A stretch of 64,000 nucleotides of DNA from Promerops cafer (lineage: Eukaryota > Chordata > Aves > Passeriformes > Nectariniidae). Of the stretch, positions 11,701-25,080 are shown in pieces. The position numbers and the translations under genes are program-made. The first letter of the stretch is position 1, and every line of letters starts with the position of its first letter. The notes under the pieces are model-generated. The model did no database searches and was not told the DNA's origin. It saw only the letters and a program-made list of their open reading frames with translations. The stretch spans positions 832,567 through 896,566 of the forward strand of contig VZSE01006618.1 of assembly GCA_013398275.1 (NCBI GenBank). The letters run 5' to 3'.

Positions 11701-13204
11701 CCAGTCCAAGGAATTCATCAAACTTGACAGATCAGAAGGTGATCTGTGAAGCTTCCTCACTTCTAAAACAATGCTTTAGTTTGGTAAATCAAATTACTAA
11801 AGTACAAAGTGTACTTCTTTGAAAATTGCGTATTTGCACAATACTGTTATGTGGTAATTGATGAGAATAATGCTTCAGTGTTGATACTAACAGTTTTGAT
11901 ATATGAGAAAGGTAAAAGACATACAAGAACAAATTTTAACAATGTTAAGTTCTCTGAATTTCTTCCAGGCTACTAGTTAACAGTTGTTTTTACCAGAATG
12001 TGCAAAGGATTGTGGCATTTTATCCTGACTTTTTTTAAAGGCATGGTTTCCTCATATCCTATTCTTAAACTAAATTTTTTTCTAGAAAAAAAATTCATGT
12101 TTTGTCTCCATGAAAATCAGCAAAATGTACACAAAAGTTTGTAATGCACTACAAGTTTTCTTAAAGTAATTAGTTGTACAAAGTGGTTCTTGGAACACAA
12201 CTTTTCTGTCACTGGTCTTCTGACTTTAAAGAAACAGCTGCTGTCACTTAAGTTATGAGCATAATCACAGAACTAATGGAAGCTCTAAAAAGTTTGGGTA
12301 GCCAAGAGCATGAATAAATGTTGCAATATTAGGTGCATATTGCATTTTATGATCTCATATATATTTCAAATGGTACCCTTATATATTTTCACCTGACCAT
12401 CTGTTACATCTTGGAATAGGAAAGTACATTACTGGCCAATTTCAGGATACATGTGATATAGCAGATTGTAGCAACTTGAGAGCAGAAAGTTCTACTTACA
12501 AGCATGTGAATCCAATCAATGTATACTCATTTGTAGTACCAAGTTTTCAAGGATAACTGCATCATTTCTTTCACCAAATGCGCAAAAAGTTAAAACAATT
12601 TTCTATAATTTCTGTTCAATATGTGGTTTATGAAACAGGCTGATTTTTGTAGGACCAAAAAAGCTGGGAGACTTTATGCTTTAAAGCTGGACAATGTTTT
12701 TGTGGTTCTTTTTTGTGTGTGGGTGCTCCTGGCTTAGAACTAGTTTACAATTAGTCTTAGAAAGCTAATGTTAATACCTGAACATAATTTTATGATGCAT
12801 ATCTGAGAGTAAGAGTCCATGGTGAAAGTTCTGACTAATGAGTCTGTAGCTCCAGCACCATTAGCAGAATTGCATTTCAAGGTTTTTAAAAGAGGAGTTG
12901 AAAAATACAGATGAAAAATTAACAAGTCTTTTTAATTTACAAGGTTGTTGAACTAGCACAAGCAGTAAAAAGTGTTTCATTTAAAAGCACTCCGTGTCAT
13001 TGCAAGAGAGTACATTATGTGATATACCCAGAGTTTATGTAACATGTGATCCTTTGGCAAAGATTAAACATACTGAGCTTTCAAGCCACAAAATGATGGA
13101 GAAAATCTGGTGTCTTTCCAATGCTAAAGCTGTTGTTGAATGTTTGCTCTGAAACCACTGAAAACAAGCTAATTTTCTGAATTCTAAAAACTTGGGGCTG
13201 ACAC
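8737..13204. other. Gene-desert sequence, no gene recognised
   Basis: AT-rich sequence without a recognisable repeat family. A slightly less AT-rich patch at 10440-10840 and a 95-codon frame at 11462-11749 show no known domain. There is a 13-bp perfect tandem duplication (AATTAACATTGAG twice) at 9862-9887 and a 12-bp near-tandem duplication (GGTTACTAACAT) just before 9425. Nothing else is supportable. Confidence 0.45.
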
Positions 13205-13612
13205 GGTGGAAGGCAACCTGGCAGGAAAACACCTTGGTGTCCTGGTGGACGTTAGTTGACCATGAGCCAGCAATGCACCCTCATAGCAAAGAAGGCCAGA
13301 CATCTCCTGGGTGACATTAGGAGTGGCATTGCCTGCCGGTAGGTTGAGGGTAGTGTTCCTTCCCCTCTGTCACATGTGAGACACATCTGAAGCTGTCAGT
13401 CCAGCTCTAGGCTTCCCAGCGCAAGAAGGACATGGACATCCTGGATCAAGTCCAGTGGAGGATGACTACAGGACCATATTAAGGAGCATGCAAGAGAGCT
13501 GGGACTGCTCAGCCTTGAGAAAGCTCAGAGGGATCTTACCAATGAATATGTGATGAATGTAGTGGTGCCTGCTCGATGGGACAAGAGGCAGCAGGTGCAA
13601 ACTGATAATAAT
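13205..13612 (+). mobile_element. CR1 LINE, ORF2 C-terminal region to 3' UTR fragment
   Basis: The text CCTTGGTGTCCTGGTGGACG, followed by GACCATGAGCCAGCAATGCA and CAAAGAAGGCCAGACATC, is the end of the CR1 reverse-transcriptase ORF. CATGGACATCCTGGATCAAG and GAGAGCTGGGACTGCTCAGC then mark the following segment. Frameshifts and stops break the frame, and the tail is missing, so the copy is truncated at both ends. It is older-looking than the copy at 27.8 kb. Confidence 0.8.
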
Positions 13613-16600
13613 ATCAAAACCCAGTGTATAAATATGTTTTTGGTGTTTATTATTCTATGTTGAAACAGGTAAGTGATGGGAAGAAGAGTATGCCATTCCT
13701 AACTGATCAGTGTTTGTAGCTCAGTTATTTGGGTTTTTTGGGCAACTTTGTCATATCTTGAGGGAACACATCAGTGTTAGAATCTTGTATTTTCATCAAA
13801 AGAACACTGCTAGAATGATGAAAGGTGTTAACCGACAGACTTGAATGATTTGAACAAAAGAGCACTCCTTCTTTTGTTTTATTTTTTTCCTCATGTGATT
13901 TTGTAGGAAGGTGGAATTTCTTTTGTGTAGTAAATGAGTAATATGCTAGAACATGTAAGACTCAAGGATGTTGTTACTGCAGAAATATATTAGGCACCTG
14001 CCATGGTTTTCTTCACAGTCTGCAAATTAGGCCTGGCTTTTCACTCCACTGAATATCCTGAATAGAGATTCCACCACAGAGATTGTCAGGGACTTCCTGG
14101 TTTTTCTTCCTGTCTCTTTTTTCAAATTGTCTGAATTACATACATCTGTTCTTGTTTCTAACTTGGTCTAACTTCTATTTCTGAAATAAAAGCCTGTCTT
14201 AGATGCCATAAGGTGTGAAACAGAATAGGAAAGTAATTATATCTGTTGACTTAGATTTTTAAATTTTTCTTGCATTTCCTTGACGTTTCTAATAAGCACT
14301 CTAGCAATTTTATTAACCTCTGTTTTTTAGTTTATTATAACTGTAGGGAGAATATTCTAATTTCTTCTTCTCTTTTTGTCTCGATATTTTTGGCAATAGC
14401 GAATTTTTTAAGCTTGCTAATAAAAACATTAGTAGTGTTTTATTCACTGCTTTGATATTTGTGTGTGTGTTGTTTTTGTGCACATGTGTGTTGTGGATCT
14501 GTGACTTTGCTTTGAAACTGCATGAGAGAATAATTAGAAAAGTCTTTTGCACTACTGGGAGAAATTTAGAGGAATTCATTCACAAGGCCTCCATAGGACT
14601 ACTGCAGCAGCCTCTACATATTTTAGTTAGTGCAGACAGAGCTCTTCACAGACTTTGCTTCATTTGGATCAAATAGAATAGGAGAGGAGCTTGGTGAATA
14701 ACCTGGCTTTTTTGTTGCATCTGTTGCAATAGAAAGCTCTCAATGGTGTTGACAACAGTATCAGGCAATGTTTCATTGACAATAGTTTTGGGGTTTATTA
14801 GTTTTCTATAGGGATGACTGGCTTGATATAGTAAGTAAATTTGCATGTGAGTTCTTCTGAAAATTGTCACCAGAAGTAAAAATCCATAAGTGGGATGTAG
14901 TTGGGGTGATTACCACTCTGAATGAATAGCAGCTATTCTAGGAAGAAATGCATGCACATAGAGAACATTTCAAGTTCTCTGCCACTGAATGTACAAAATC
15001 TCTACAACCCTTAATAATATATTGATCAATACCTGTTTGTAATTCTTCCATTCATAGCATCATGCCTGGAAAATAACAAGTGTATTCATTATGTTTCAAT
15101 CAGAAAGAAGCATGTTTAAAGTGCAACTTTCAAGTGAATATATGAGTAAGAAATCCTGTGAAATGATTCTTGTCATCTGATTTCTTGGTGTCCTATGATG
15201 AATACCCACCTCTGGAAGAATTTCAGAGAGAAGGACTGTCATAAAATACATGCTAAAAAGGTCTTTTAAGACTACTCAGTCTTGGTTTGCTCCAAGTTCT
15301 TGCTCAAATTTCTATCAAGTAAGGAAATAAATTTGGTTTCTGGTTTTAGCTTTGTGGCCTATCTACTGCATTAGCAACATTTTAGGCTCTGGTTTCCAAG
15401 GGAAAGGTTATGTCAGTTCTTCTGATTTCTCATTCATTTTGTTGATAGGTGAAGGACCTGACATTTGTGCAGTGCAATAGTTTTGGAAGGCAGATAGAAA
15501 TTTGATAACTCAGCCTTCTTATGACTTCTCTGCATATCTTCTGGGGGTTAATTAATGGTAATGGATTTTGATTGTACTCCTCAACCTGACATGGGAGCTC
15601 CTTGGGAAAGAAGCGAGGTCAGAATAGTCATTAGCCACTGAATTCTTTTCTGCACTTGGTGGCAGTAGGCTATTAGGATGCTTAGATTTATGTGAAGGTC
15701 AAGAAAGCCAATTACAGGGGTGCTGGATGTCCAAAACTCACAAAAATTCCTTGCTGAGCATAGCCCAACTATGAACCAGAAAATCTAGGTTGAAATCATA
15801 TTGGAAATCTGCAGTGCAAAAGCACCTTTGTGCATAGTTCACACATAAAAAGTTTGGTTTCAGCTCATGTAAATAATTCATCCACTTAGTCATATCTTTT
15901 TTATACATATTAAATTCAAGTATCTCATTAAAGCTCAAAAATTAAGATTACTCTAGAGTCAAGCTGAGGGGTTTGGGATGAGGACAGGGTTAGTCTTGTA
16001 ATAATGATCTGACTGATGGGGATTTTTCTACTACTACAAGGAGATACTTTCAGAGATGATGAGGTCTTTTATGATGCCATTAAAATGAAAAATTGGTGAA
16101 AAAGACCAGAAAAGTTTCCATGCTGCTTTTTGAATGTTTATATAGTCATTAAAGTGATACATGGGCATCCACAAACTGTGCAAGTACAACAAGAGGAATG
16201 AGGACATTCACCTTGCACACATAGCCTGAAAAACACTCTCTGAAAAATTAATTTTTGTGCACTGGTGTCAAACCAGAAACCTGAGGGAAAAGTTCAGAAT
16301 TACCTGGTTGTAAATTTAAAGTAATGGTTATTTACACCAATTTTCCACTTACCATTTATACCAACTTTTCTATTGTGTAGAACAATACTTGGAAGAACAA
16401 CTAGAAAAGAAAAATTTTCTTGCTACACCTTTCTTTGTTTTATTGTCTTACAATTTGTGGAAAAGTTATTGATAAATTATGACTTCTTTATTCAAAAAAG
16501 TTTCTCTACAGTCTTTGTTTAGCTGTATTGTTTTTGTAACAGATGTCTGAATGGGTAAAAATCCCCATTTCTTCCATGTGTCATGCTTTGGATTATACTG

Positions 16601-19600
16601 TTATTGACTCATAAGAAGTGTTCTCCACCTGAGAACCCTGACTTGGGTTGTGTATGGTGGATTATGTTTGTAATATAATTTCTAAGGGACAAATTCTCAT
16701 TTTCTGATTTTCTAAAAATTTAGATATTTTCAGCAGGTTTCTTTCTGCATCCTGAATATTAGAGAAAGACTATGTGTTCTTGATACACAAAAAGGTACCA
16801 CCTTCCATGCATAATTAATGTTAATGATGTTAATATTACAGTCATTTGAATATTTTCCTCAACTCTCTTATAGCAACTTGATTTTAAATTTGACCACGCA
16901 TTAGAAATTGCATGTTCTCTTGATTGGTTTTCATAGATCTTGTGTATGAACTTCTAAGATCTTCTATGAATTGCTTTGCCATCTGAAGTTATGGAGATTT
17001 GCTGCAAGTAAAGTGAGTATAGCAAGACTGAGAGTTCAGGTTTTGGTATTCTCTGTGTTATATACTGAAATAGCTATTCTGGTGTCTGTGGTAAAGGATA
17101 AAGTAGAAATAGACCCATCTGCTGGGTTTTGAGAAAATTATACAATCTCTTCTCTCTTAATTTCTGAATTCCAGCTTCTGTTCCTCTGGTTTACTTCTCT
17201 GAAAGAAATAAGTTTAACCCAATGGGGTTTGTGTTTTTTGATAGCTCTGAGTTGGCTACTGCTGGACTTTTTAATAAATATTTTAAAAAAATTTGTTTAT
17301 CTCCACAGCAATCATTTAGACCCTCTATAACTAAATCTAAAAAATCCTCTACAACTAAACATTGTTATGTTTGTCAGTTCAATGGCAGGAAGTGTTACGT
17401 GCGTTTTGAACATATACAGTGAACTGAGGAATGACTATACTGGCAGAAGATGTCAGTTCTTCTGATAGTCTGAAAGATGAAAAAAGGCACAAATGTTGCA
17501 AAACATTAGTTTATCTAGCTTTCAGGGGCCCATATGCAGTTCAAGATAATGTGTGTAAGTGAAGAAATCTTACAGTAGTTGGCTATTATAACTAGGAGGT
17601 CCAAAACCCACGAACATTTATTTACATGGATGTTCAGATGCATTTTGTAGCATAGTTTTAGGTGTATGTTAATCAAATGGATTTTCATTCTGCTTAAGTC
17701 AGGAGAGATAAAATAGTTTATAGAAATTTTAATGTAATACTGACAAAATTCTATCTATTTTATGAATACAAGTCCATGCAAGTGCTTGCTAAATTACAGC
17801 GAGCAGGTTTTAAATAAATTGTCTGATTTGTGTGTAATTCCACATAATAGTCTATGAATATAGTTAGGCACATAAAACAGGTGGTGGGATGCACCACATA
17901 TATTGGAATAGGAGTTGTTTTCTTTCTCTAAGAAAGAGTGAAAACGTAAAGCTCATATTTGTAACTTTATGTCATGCAACTGCTGATTAAGGTGGATATG
18001 AAAGAAGTTCAGCTTTTAATATCACCAAGCAATGCCTTCAGACATCACTCAACAGTCAGATCTGATAATGTAATTTCAGATATTTTTACAAATTTTGCTC
18101 CCTAACACATAAACAGCCAGTCTTCTACCATCATAACATAGAAGCACTTTTGGGAGGAAAGTGTTCATTGATTGAAGGAAACTTTCCGGTGTTTATAAGC
18201 ATGTGTGTTCTATCTTTTGTTCTATTGATATCAATATTCTTTTATTTTAAGAAAGAAAAGTAAGACTACTGTTGGAGTTGTTAAAGGACTTTTCACTGCT
18301 AAAAGGGACAGCTTTCTAAAAGTTCACACTATTTTTTCTGAAAGCTCACACTGTTTAATGGAAATGTTTTTTGTCTACTTACCAAGAAGGGCCATGTGCA
18401 GAGATGTTCATGTCGATAGACAGACCTTTTTCACGATTACAAAACTCTTAGCACATATATATCATTAGCTGATCTTGCTACCCTGGAGTTTTTTCTCTTA
18501 ACTGTTTAATATCTGAGACCCAGATAAGTAAGTTAAAAATCTATGAATAATTTTTTAAAATTTAAATTCCATCACAAGATTCTTGATATTACTAGAAGTT
18601 ATGAGAAATTGGCCAGGAGATTTTACTTAGTTTAGAAGGAAATACTCTGTAGTATTACAAGTTTATAATATCTGTTCTCCCCAAATTTAGGCTCTAGTTT
18701 ACTTAGAATATATATTATTTGCATATTATATAATATGCACAGGTATAAAATACATATATGCTTACAATGTAATGCTTAGATAGTATTTTGACTTCAAGGA
18801 TGTATTTCAAAGTTTTTATGAACAGCAAGAGACTTAGTGGTAAAACAGCTTTCTTAAAGAATACCTTGGAGCTTTGTATGTTGGTAGAAATTAGTTTTGT
18901 ACATACATCCTTAAATACTGTGCTTTCCTTTTATTTAAGGATTGCACCAACGTGTGCATAAAGGTTACTTCATTATTCACCTTCTTATAAGTAAAAATGA
19001 ATTGCAGTTCAGAATATGGATTTCAAAATATGTAAAATAAATCCTTCTATTTACAGCCACTGTTACTCAATTTTAGATGTGAAGATGAGTTCATGTCTGT
19101 AATCTCTAATTCTCAATAGGAAATGTGAGGAGCAAAGTTGTACTAACAATAACATGATTGTTGATTCATTCCAAATTGCTTGATACCAGGGTGGTTATTG
19201 CAGGAGCTCTCTGTAGGAAAGCTGTCATTACTAACGGTTGTTGCCGGTATGGTTTGTGGCAGTAACTGAAAGCAAAATTGCAGCATAAGATTTCTCCAGC
19301 TGAAGTTAGAGGGTATTGTTCTTTAAAGACTTCTTCAGTACTGCATGAAAGGTGGCAAAAGTCCACATTACAATATTTGAAGTAGTGAGATACAGACTTT
19401 AATGCAGCCAATATAAGAAATATATTAATGTATATATGAAGCAGTCAGATATATAATCAGATACAGCTCAACCAAGGTAAGAAATATGTTTATTCAGTTG
19501 TTCCTTTTCACTTCCTTACAAGGAACACCACCAAGCAGTTATGAGAGGTGGCAATCTCTTCAGGAAAATACAACTGGGCAGAATGTCCTTGAAAACACCT

Positions 19601-20740
19601 TAGATAGCATAACAACTGTCCACAGCCACTTGGGTGCAACATCTTATGATATAAAGTTCTTGCAAGGGAAGAAGATGAAGGAGCAATGATTCCATAAGGC
19701 ATGTTCTCTTCTTGGACTCATGTATCATATGGAGAAGGAAGTATGGCATGATAGAAAATTGGTCTTGCCTCTGAGGTCCTCACTGGAGACATTTCTGTGT
19801 ATATCTGTACATAGAAGTGGTATATGAATGTCCTTACTTAGGTCAGTCTGCATTGCAACTTTTGAAATATAATAGGATTACTATTCAGTCTTCATGGTCA
19901 TAAATGAATTTATATTATGGTATTATACTTGCGCTACAGGTACTAACCCCATAGTCACAAAAGTCACAAAAAATCCTGGAGCTGCTGGAATGCTGGTTAG
20001 CATTTCATTGCTAACTCATTTCAATAATGTTTTTGCCTTTGAATTTAGTTTCAGAATAATTTGTTGTATAATATCTTAAAAAATCATTTTACCAAGCTCT
20101 GTATTGTTAGGTTAGAATTCAGTTATGTAAATCATAAATTAATTAGTAATAGTTTTTAAATATTAAATGCTGTTTTTAAATACTTTTTACTTAATGAGGT
20201 TACTTTTAAAAGCTGGGATATAATTAGTTACCATCACTGTACTGATATATGTGTTGTTATAATATATTCTTCTTATATTCCTAATTCCTATATATTCCTA
20301 TATTCCTGGGGTATTCAGGATGCTGGAGCAAATGGCTGTTGGGACATTGAGTATTGTTCCAACACTTCTTCCCAACATCTGTTTCGCATTTGAACTTTCT
20401 GTACTCCTTTATTTTCCTGCCCTGTCTGGGCCTCACTGTGAAACAGAGCTGCCAGAAGGAAAAAGAAAGGAAAGAGAAATTTCTGGTCCCTTGAAACTCT
20501 GGTCAGGCAGCAGTGTTCTGCAATATTTTCTTTTTACACCATCAGACATAAGAACATGCGCTCTCTCCTATTCTACATTTTTTCTTGCAAGAAAAGCTCT
20601 AGCCAACTTTATGACAGAAGAAAAGAAGCAAGAAAGGCTGATACATGATTCCAGGTTCCAGAAGATGTTTTAGACATTGTGGTCTGCAAATAGGTCTACC
20701 AGTCTATTGATCTGGACTAAGTCATCCTTCAAAGGAAAAT
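13613..20740. other. Gene-desert sequence, no gene recognised
   Basis: Seven kilobases of AT-rich DNA with no recognisable exon, RNA gene or transposable element. Notable only for a perfect 20-bp palindrome at 18720-18739, a short TG run near 14457-14470 and a 117-codon plus-strand frame at 20320-20673 of unknown and probably chance origin. Confidence 0.45.
18720..18739. repeat. Perfect 20-bp palindrome containing ATTTGCAT overlap
   Basis: TGCATATTATATAATATGCA equals its own reverse complement over all 20 bases. The left half overlaps an octamer-type ATTTGCAT (18717-18724). It is AT-rich, so chance is more plausible than for a GC-balanced palindrome, but 20 perfect bases in 64 kb is unusual. 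Confidence 0.85.
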
Positions 20741-21800
20741 AATTTACCAGGACTCAGTGGGCAGCAGTCCTTTTGAGTGCACTCACCTTGAAGAGCCAAG
20801 ATATTCCAAAGACTTGTGTCATGAATATGTGATCACTGGCAAAGGTACTGGCAAAAGCAGGGTTGGTGTAAAAGCAAAAGCATTGCAAAGTTCATTGCCC
20901 AGGTTCACCCTGATTACTAGATGGTTAAAGCACACAGAGAAAAAGTAAACAAAAATCTAAAGCCATTCAATCTGCAACCAAAATCAACTCAAAAATTACC
21001 TGTGACAAGGCTTGGGGGCTGAGGGAGGGGAGGAAAAAAATGGTTGGAAAGGACAAGGATCAAAAGGAAAGAGGAATAAAGAAGGCCCTCCTGTTGACTC
21101 ACAAGATTCAGAGTAGACCCCCTTGCTAAACGGAGCCTAGGAAATTTTTGGTCTAAAGGTGTTAACCTGAACTTAACAGCAGTTAGCCTATAGCTTAAGT
21201 TAAACTATTGAACAATTCATACAGAATTTATGATAGCACAACAGTAACTCACAGGCCTAACTTACAAAACTAAAATAGGGTTGGGTCTGGAGGAGGGGGT
21301 GTACCACCATCACTTGTTCAGCCATCCTCCGAGTACAGCAGACTTGAGACTTTGCTGGCTCTGAGAGGCCCTGCTCAGAGGCAAGAGCTGGTCACAGCTC
21401 CTGTGGTCCAGGAGAGATCCAAAGGTCTCATTTTGGACTGCGGTTTGTAGAGTGAGCTTTGGTCATAATAATTTCTCATCCTGGCTGCAGTTCAGGTAGG
21501 TAACTTTCTTCAAAAAGTTTTATTTCCCTTGGGCAGTTTTTCACGCATGAAAAAGAAATTTCTAACATTGTTTGTTGATAACCAGCAGCTCATTGGACAG
21601 CACTAGTTCCTGGGAACAGTTTTTCTGATATGCTCAAGAAAAGCAGAGCCCAGGTGCTGTTCTTCAAGGCCGAGGCCTAATGAGCATTTCACAGTTTGGC
21701 CCGAGCAGGGCAGGGGGTGCACTACCACAAGTTGTCAGGACATGGCACTCTGCTTGAGTTGGGCCAGGTTTCACTGGATGAAACTAGCAGTACTACCCAA
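20740..21800. other. Unclassified GC-shifted block, possible ERV-derived insertion
   Basis: Base composition rises clearly against both flanks, especially at 21000-21800. A polypurine run at 21020-21040 (GGGGGCTGAGGGAGGGGAGG then A7) resembles a retroviral polypurine tract, directly before a TGG that could open an LTR. I could not find a matching CA end with a target duplication, nor any coding domain. The sequence reads like a dispersed passerine repeat, but that impression is recall only. Alternatives are a decayed ERV internal region or a unique GC-richer patch. Confidence 0.35.
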
Positions 21801-24276
21801 ATCCCACTTCAACAAATGTCCAGTGAAGACATTTTTAAAACACGTTAAGGAGGTTTAGTGAAACTGACATATCTTTGGATTTTCTTTTTTTTTTTAAAGC
21901 AGACAAGAATTTTCAGAAAATTCATTTATGTATAAATGGGCTTTGAGAATAAAATTGTATAGGATATTTTTGTACAAGGTGGAGAAGTTTTCTCAGAATT
22001 CTAAGAAACTGAAATTTGTTTAGAGCACATTGTCAATGATTCATGGCATACAGCAAGAAGGGACTCTGACACAAACTTCTCTGTCACAAGGAATGCACTT
22101 AGGTGATAGCAAATTTGGTGCATTTGCAGCATGGTTCAACACTGAAAGTGAAATCTGCTAGGAGTTAAAATGCTATGCACAAAGTGTGGTAAAGGGAGAT
22201 TGGCAGAGGCTAAAATCTGTTTTGCTTGTTTTTTTCCTAGTTTTTTTTTTTTTGGTGGGTTAGTGTAGCATGGCATTTCGATGTTCCAGTAGTTGACAAG
22301 GGAAGAAAAGACTGTGTCATGCCCATCATGCAATGCCTTTGCATCCATGGTCTTCTCTGCTTTCCAGTTCCTTCTATGATGAACTCAAATTTTTCAATCA
22401 TGTAGCACCAGCCAGGTCAAAGAGAGAGAAGTTCACATTGGATTGTGGGACATGGTATTTGGAGAGCCTTGGCTGAAATGGATGTCTGACATAATTTCCA
22501 TAATGCAGTATAGGGCCTGGGAAATTATAGTTAGCATTTTTTTTAAGTCAAAATGATGTTTCCTTTTTGATGCATTTTAAGATATATGAGTCAGAGAGAC
22601 TCACAATGAAATATTAAATTTTGACTTTACATAAGAAAAACAGTTTTCCTGCAGAAAATTCACAATAAGCTTTATTATTAATATTAGTTATGCAACTGTG
22701 GAATTCATTGAACATGTGGAACTGTACTAGCTCTAGTAAATTCTTTTTTAATTTGTATACAAGAGCTTTCAGGAAGACAAATAGAAACTGGTGATCTAGC
22801 ATCAGTTTTGTTCTTTCTAGTTAAAATTAATAAGGAACTTAATTGTAAAGACTAGAAAAAATTTCTGTCATACATATGTTTATATTACAAGCATTGTGAG
22901 GAGTTACACTGAATGGAAGAGATTTTCCCATGTCAACCATAAAAATACAAAAACAATGGATCACAGACTTTCCTTTCCCCTCTGCTCACAATCCCTACAT
23001 ACAGGATCCAGTCGTTCCAAATTTTCATCCTGAAGCCTTTGTAGACGTAATTTCCTCAACAGTTACTTAGTCTGGAAATGTTTTTGACTAGAAACTTACA
23101 TTTTCAGGCAATAATCCAACTGTGAGCTGTTACCCAGTCAGTTCAATAGATGGCATCTCCCTAGTATCATTCTCAAATGTGGATTGATTTATGCACCTTC
23201 ACACTTTGCAACTTTGTTGTCACAATTGTGTCTTGCAAGCAAGGCAATACTCCCTTGTGTAGGGGTATGCCAGTTGTATGCTAAAAGTCATCTGCATAGT
23301 TTGAAAACAATAGCAGACAAGCTTAAAGGATTTTAGTAGTCAATAATTCTACGATACTTCTGTAAAATAGAGAAAATGCTGTGGATAGCAGGTAGGGCCT
23401 TCTCAGTTTCTGCTCAGAGAAGCAGAGAACTTAAGTGATACTTAAAAAAATTATTAAAAATAGGAGAGGCCCAGATATCAGACTCAAATACTTGCAGATA
23501 TGAACCAGGAAGGAAGAGTGGTCATGCTGACATCATAGTTCTTATAGTCTGCTCCATGCGAAAGAATAATGTTGTGTATTCCATTGTCTTATGACAAACA
23601 CTTCATTGCTCTTAATAGTGCCGAAGAATAAAGCACCACAAATACTTTCTGGGCTGCTAGGTAGTTATTACCATCATTTTTAAATGCAAAAAACATCCCA
23701 AGATTATTAACGGCCTGAGACAGAGCTAGGGAAAGGACTCAAAATTCTTGACTTGGTTAAGTCCTTTGACTTAACCTGATGACCTTTTCAAGACTATATC
23801 TGCTATTTCTGGGTGTTTTCTTAGTACATAATGGAAGAAAGAAAAGGATTGGTTTGGTGTTCATTACTTCAAACTTTTCCTGTTAAGTCGGAATCTCCTG
23901 AAGGTAATGCATGGGTTGACATGTTTATCCTGTGTTCGTGGATGAACATCAGGAGAAAAACACTGGTGAAGAAATGCTAAAAAGACTTTTAATAAGAACT
24001 TGCTTCAGAAGTTCGGGTTTCAGTAGCTCTCGTGAATCAAAGTAGCCATGTGATCAGAGTCTGTGAGTTACCAGACCACAGATTCTAAACAAGCGGGATG
24101 TGCAATTGAACCTCCCGTTATGTGTGCAGGAAATTGCTCGGTGCTGTAAGTGTGATGTTACCAGACTTTGCATCTGGAAATTCTGAATTTTATTGCTGCA
24201 TAATGAAGACTAGTAGTATTTTCACAGGCCCCATCATTGCTTCAGCCCAGGCTGTTACATGACAGTTTTCCACATG
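21801..24276. other. Gene-desert sequence, no gene recognised
   Basis: AT-rich, with short poly-T tracts near 21885 and 22240. No exon, RNA gene or element can be recognised; open frames stay below 75 codons and have no domain. Confidence 0.45.
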
Positions 24277-25080
24277 GAATCATAGAATGGTTTGGGTTGA
24301 AAGAAATCTTAAAGACAATCTAGTTCCACCCCCTCCCCCCCACCATAGGAAGGGACATCTTCAACTAGACCAAGCTGCTTAAAGTCCCATCCATCCTGGC
24401 CTTGAGCACTCCCAGGGATGTGGCATGAAACAGCTTCTCTGGACAACCTGTTCCAGTGCCTCACCACTCACAGTAAAAAATTTTTTCCTGAACTCTAATC
24501 TAAACCTATTCACAGTTTAAAGCCATTTCCCCATGTTCTGTCACTACATACCCCTGTAAAAAGTATCTCTCCATCTTCTTTGTAGGTTCCCTTCAGGTAC
24601 TGGTGATGCCTTGAGAGGCTACCTAATACAGAGGCTAGGCAGAGTTAAAGGAATAAAGTAGGTATTTATTAGAAGGCCTTCAAAGGATATACCTTGGGCA
24701 GCACAAGAGCCTGGCCGAGGCTATGTCCAAGATGGACACCAGATCATGAGTTTTCACACTTTTATAGGTTTTGGTCTATTTACATATTGGGGTTAGTTGT
24801 CCAATTAGAGCTTCAGGTAGTGAAGTCCCATCCTCCCAGTTTGCTCTCCTCAATTCGCTGTTGTTTATACTTTCTTGGGCTTGAAGATGCGATGATAATC
24901 TTGGTTTTCAGGCTACAGAAGGATTGTTTTGTCTAACTAAACTGTGAAGAGAACTTGGTAACACTGTATATGTAGTTCAGAGTTATATGCTAATGCAGTA
25001 CAGAATCTGAAAAATATGAGAGCTAAAACTTAAGGCATCACTGGAAGGTCACCCTGAAATTTTCTCTTCACTAAAACCAT
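24277..25080 (-). mobile_element. CR1 LINE 3' fragment, split by a solo LTR
   Basis: The left part (24277-24603) starts with ATCATAGAATGGTTTGGGTT, the reverse complement of the CR1 tail. It follows the 3' UTR order through CTCACCACTCACAGTAAA and ends within CTTCAGGTACTGG. In other CR1 copies that phrase continues directly as CTGGAAGG. Here CTGGAAGGTCACC resumes only at 25041, after 437 bp of foreign sequence. The right part is short, fading by about 25080. The CR1 therefore inserted first and was later hit by the LTR element. Confidence 0.88.
24604..25040 (-). mobile_element. Complete solo LTR (437 bp) nested in CR1
   Basis: The element starts TGATGCCTTGAG and ends CTTAAGGCATCA, so the ends form an inverted repeat with canonical TG...CA. 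CTGG occurs on both sides (24600-24603 and 25041-25044) as a 4-bp target duplication, or 5 bp (ACTGG) if the shared A is counted. Read on the minus strand it has a TATA box (TATAAAA, 24766-24760) and an AATAAA signal (24670-24665) 61 bp before the 3' end. These are normal U3/R/U5 landmarks. No internal retroviral sequence flanks it, so it is a recombination-derived solo LTR. I associate this type with passerine ERVL-like families, from recall. The 80-codon frame inside is not a gene. Confidence 0.9.

Noticed and set aside
20320..20673. 117-codon plus-strand frame
   Set aside because: Peptide is low in domain-like features and starts in AT-rich sequence without promoter or splice support.
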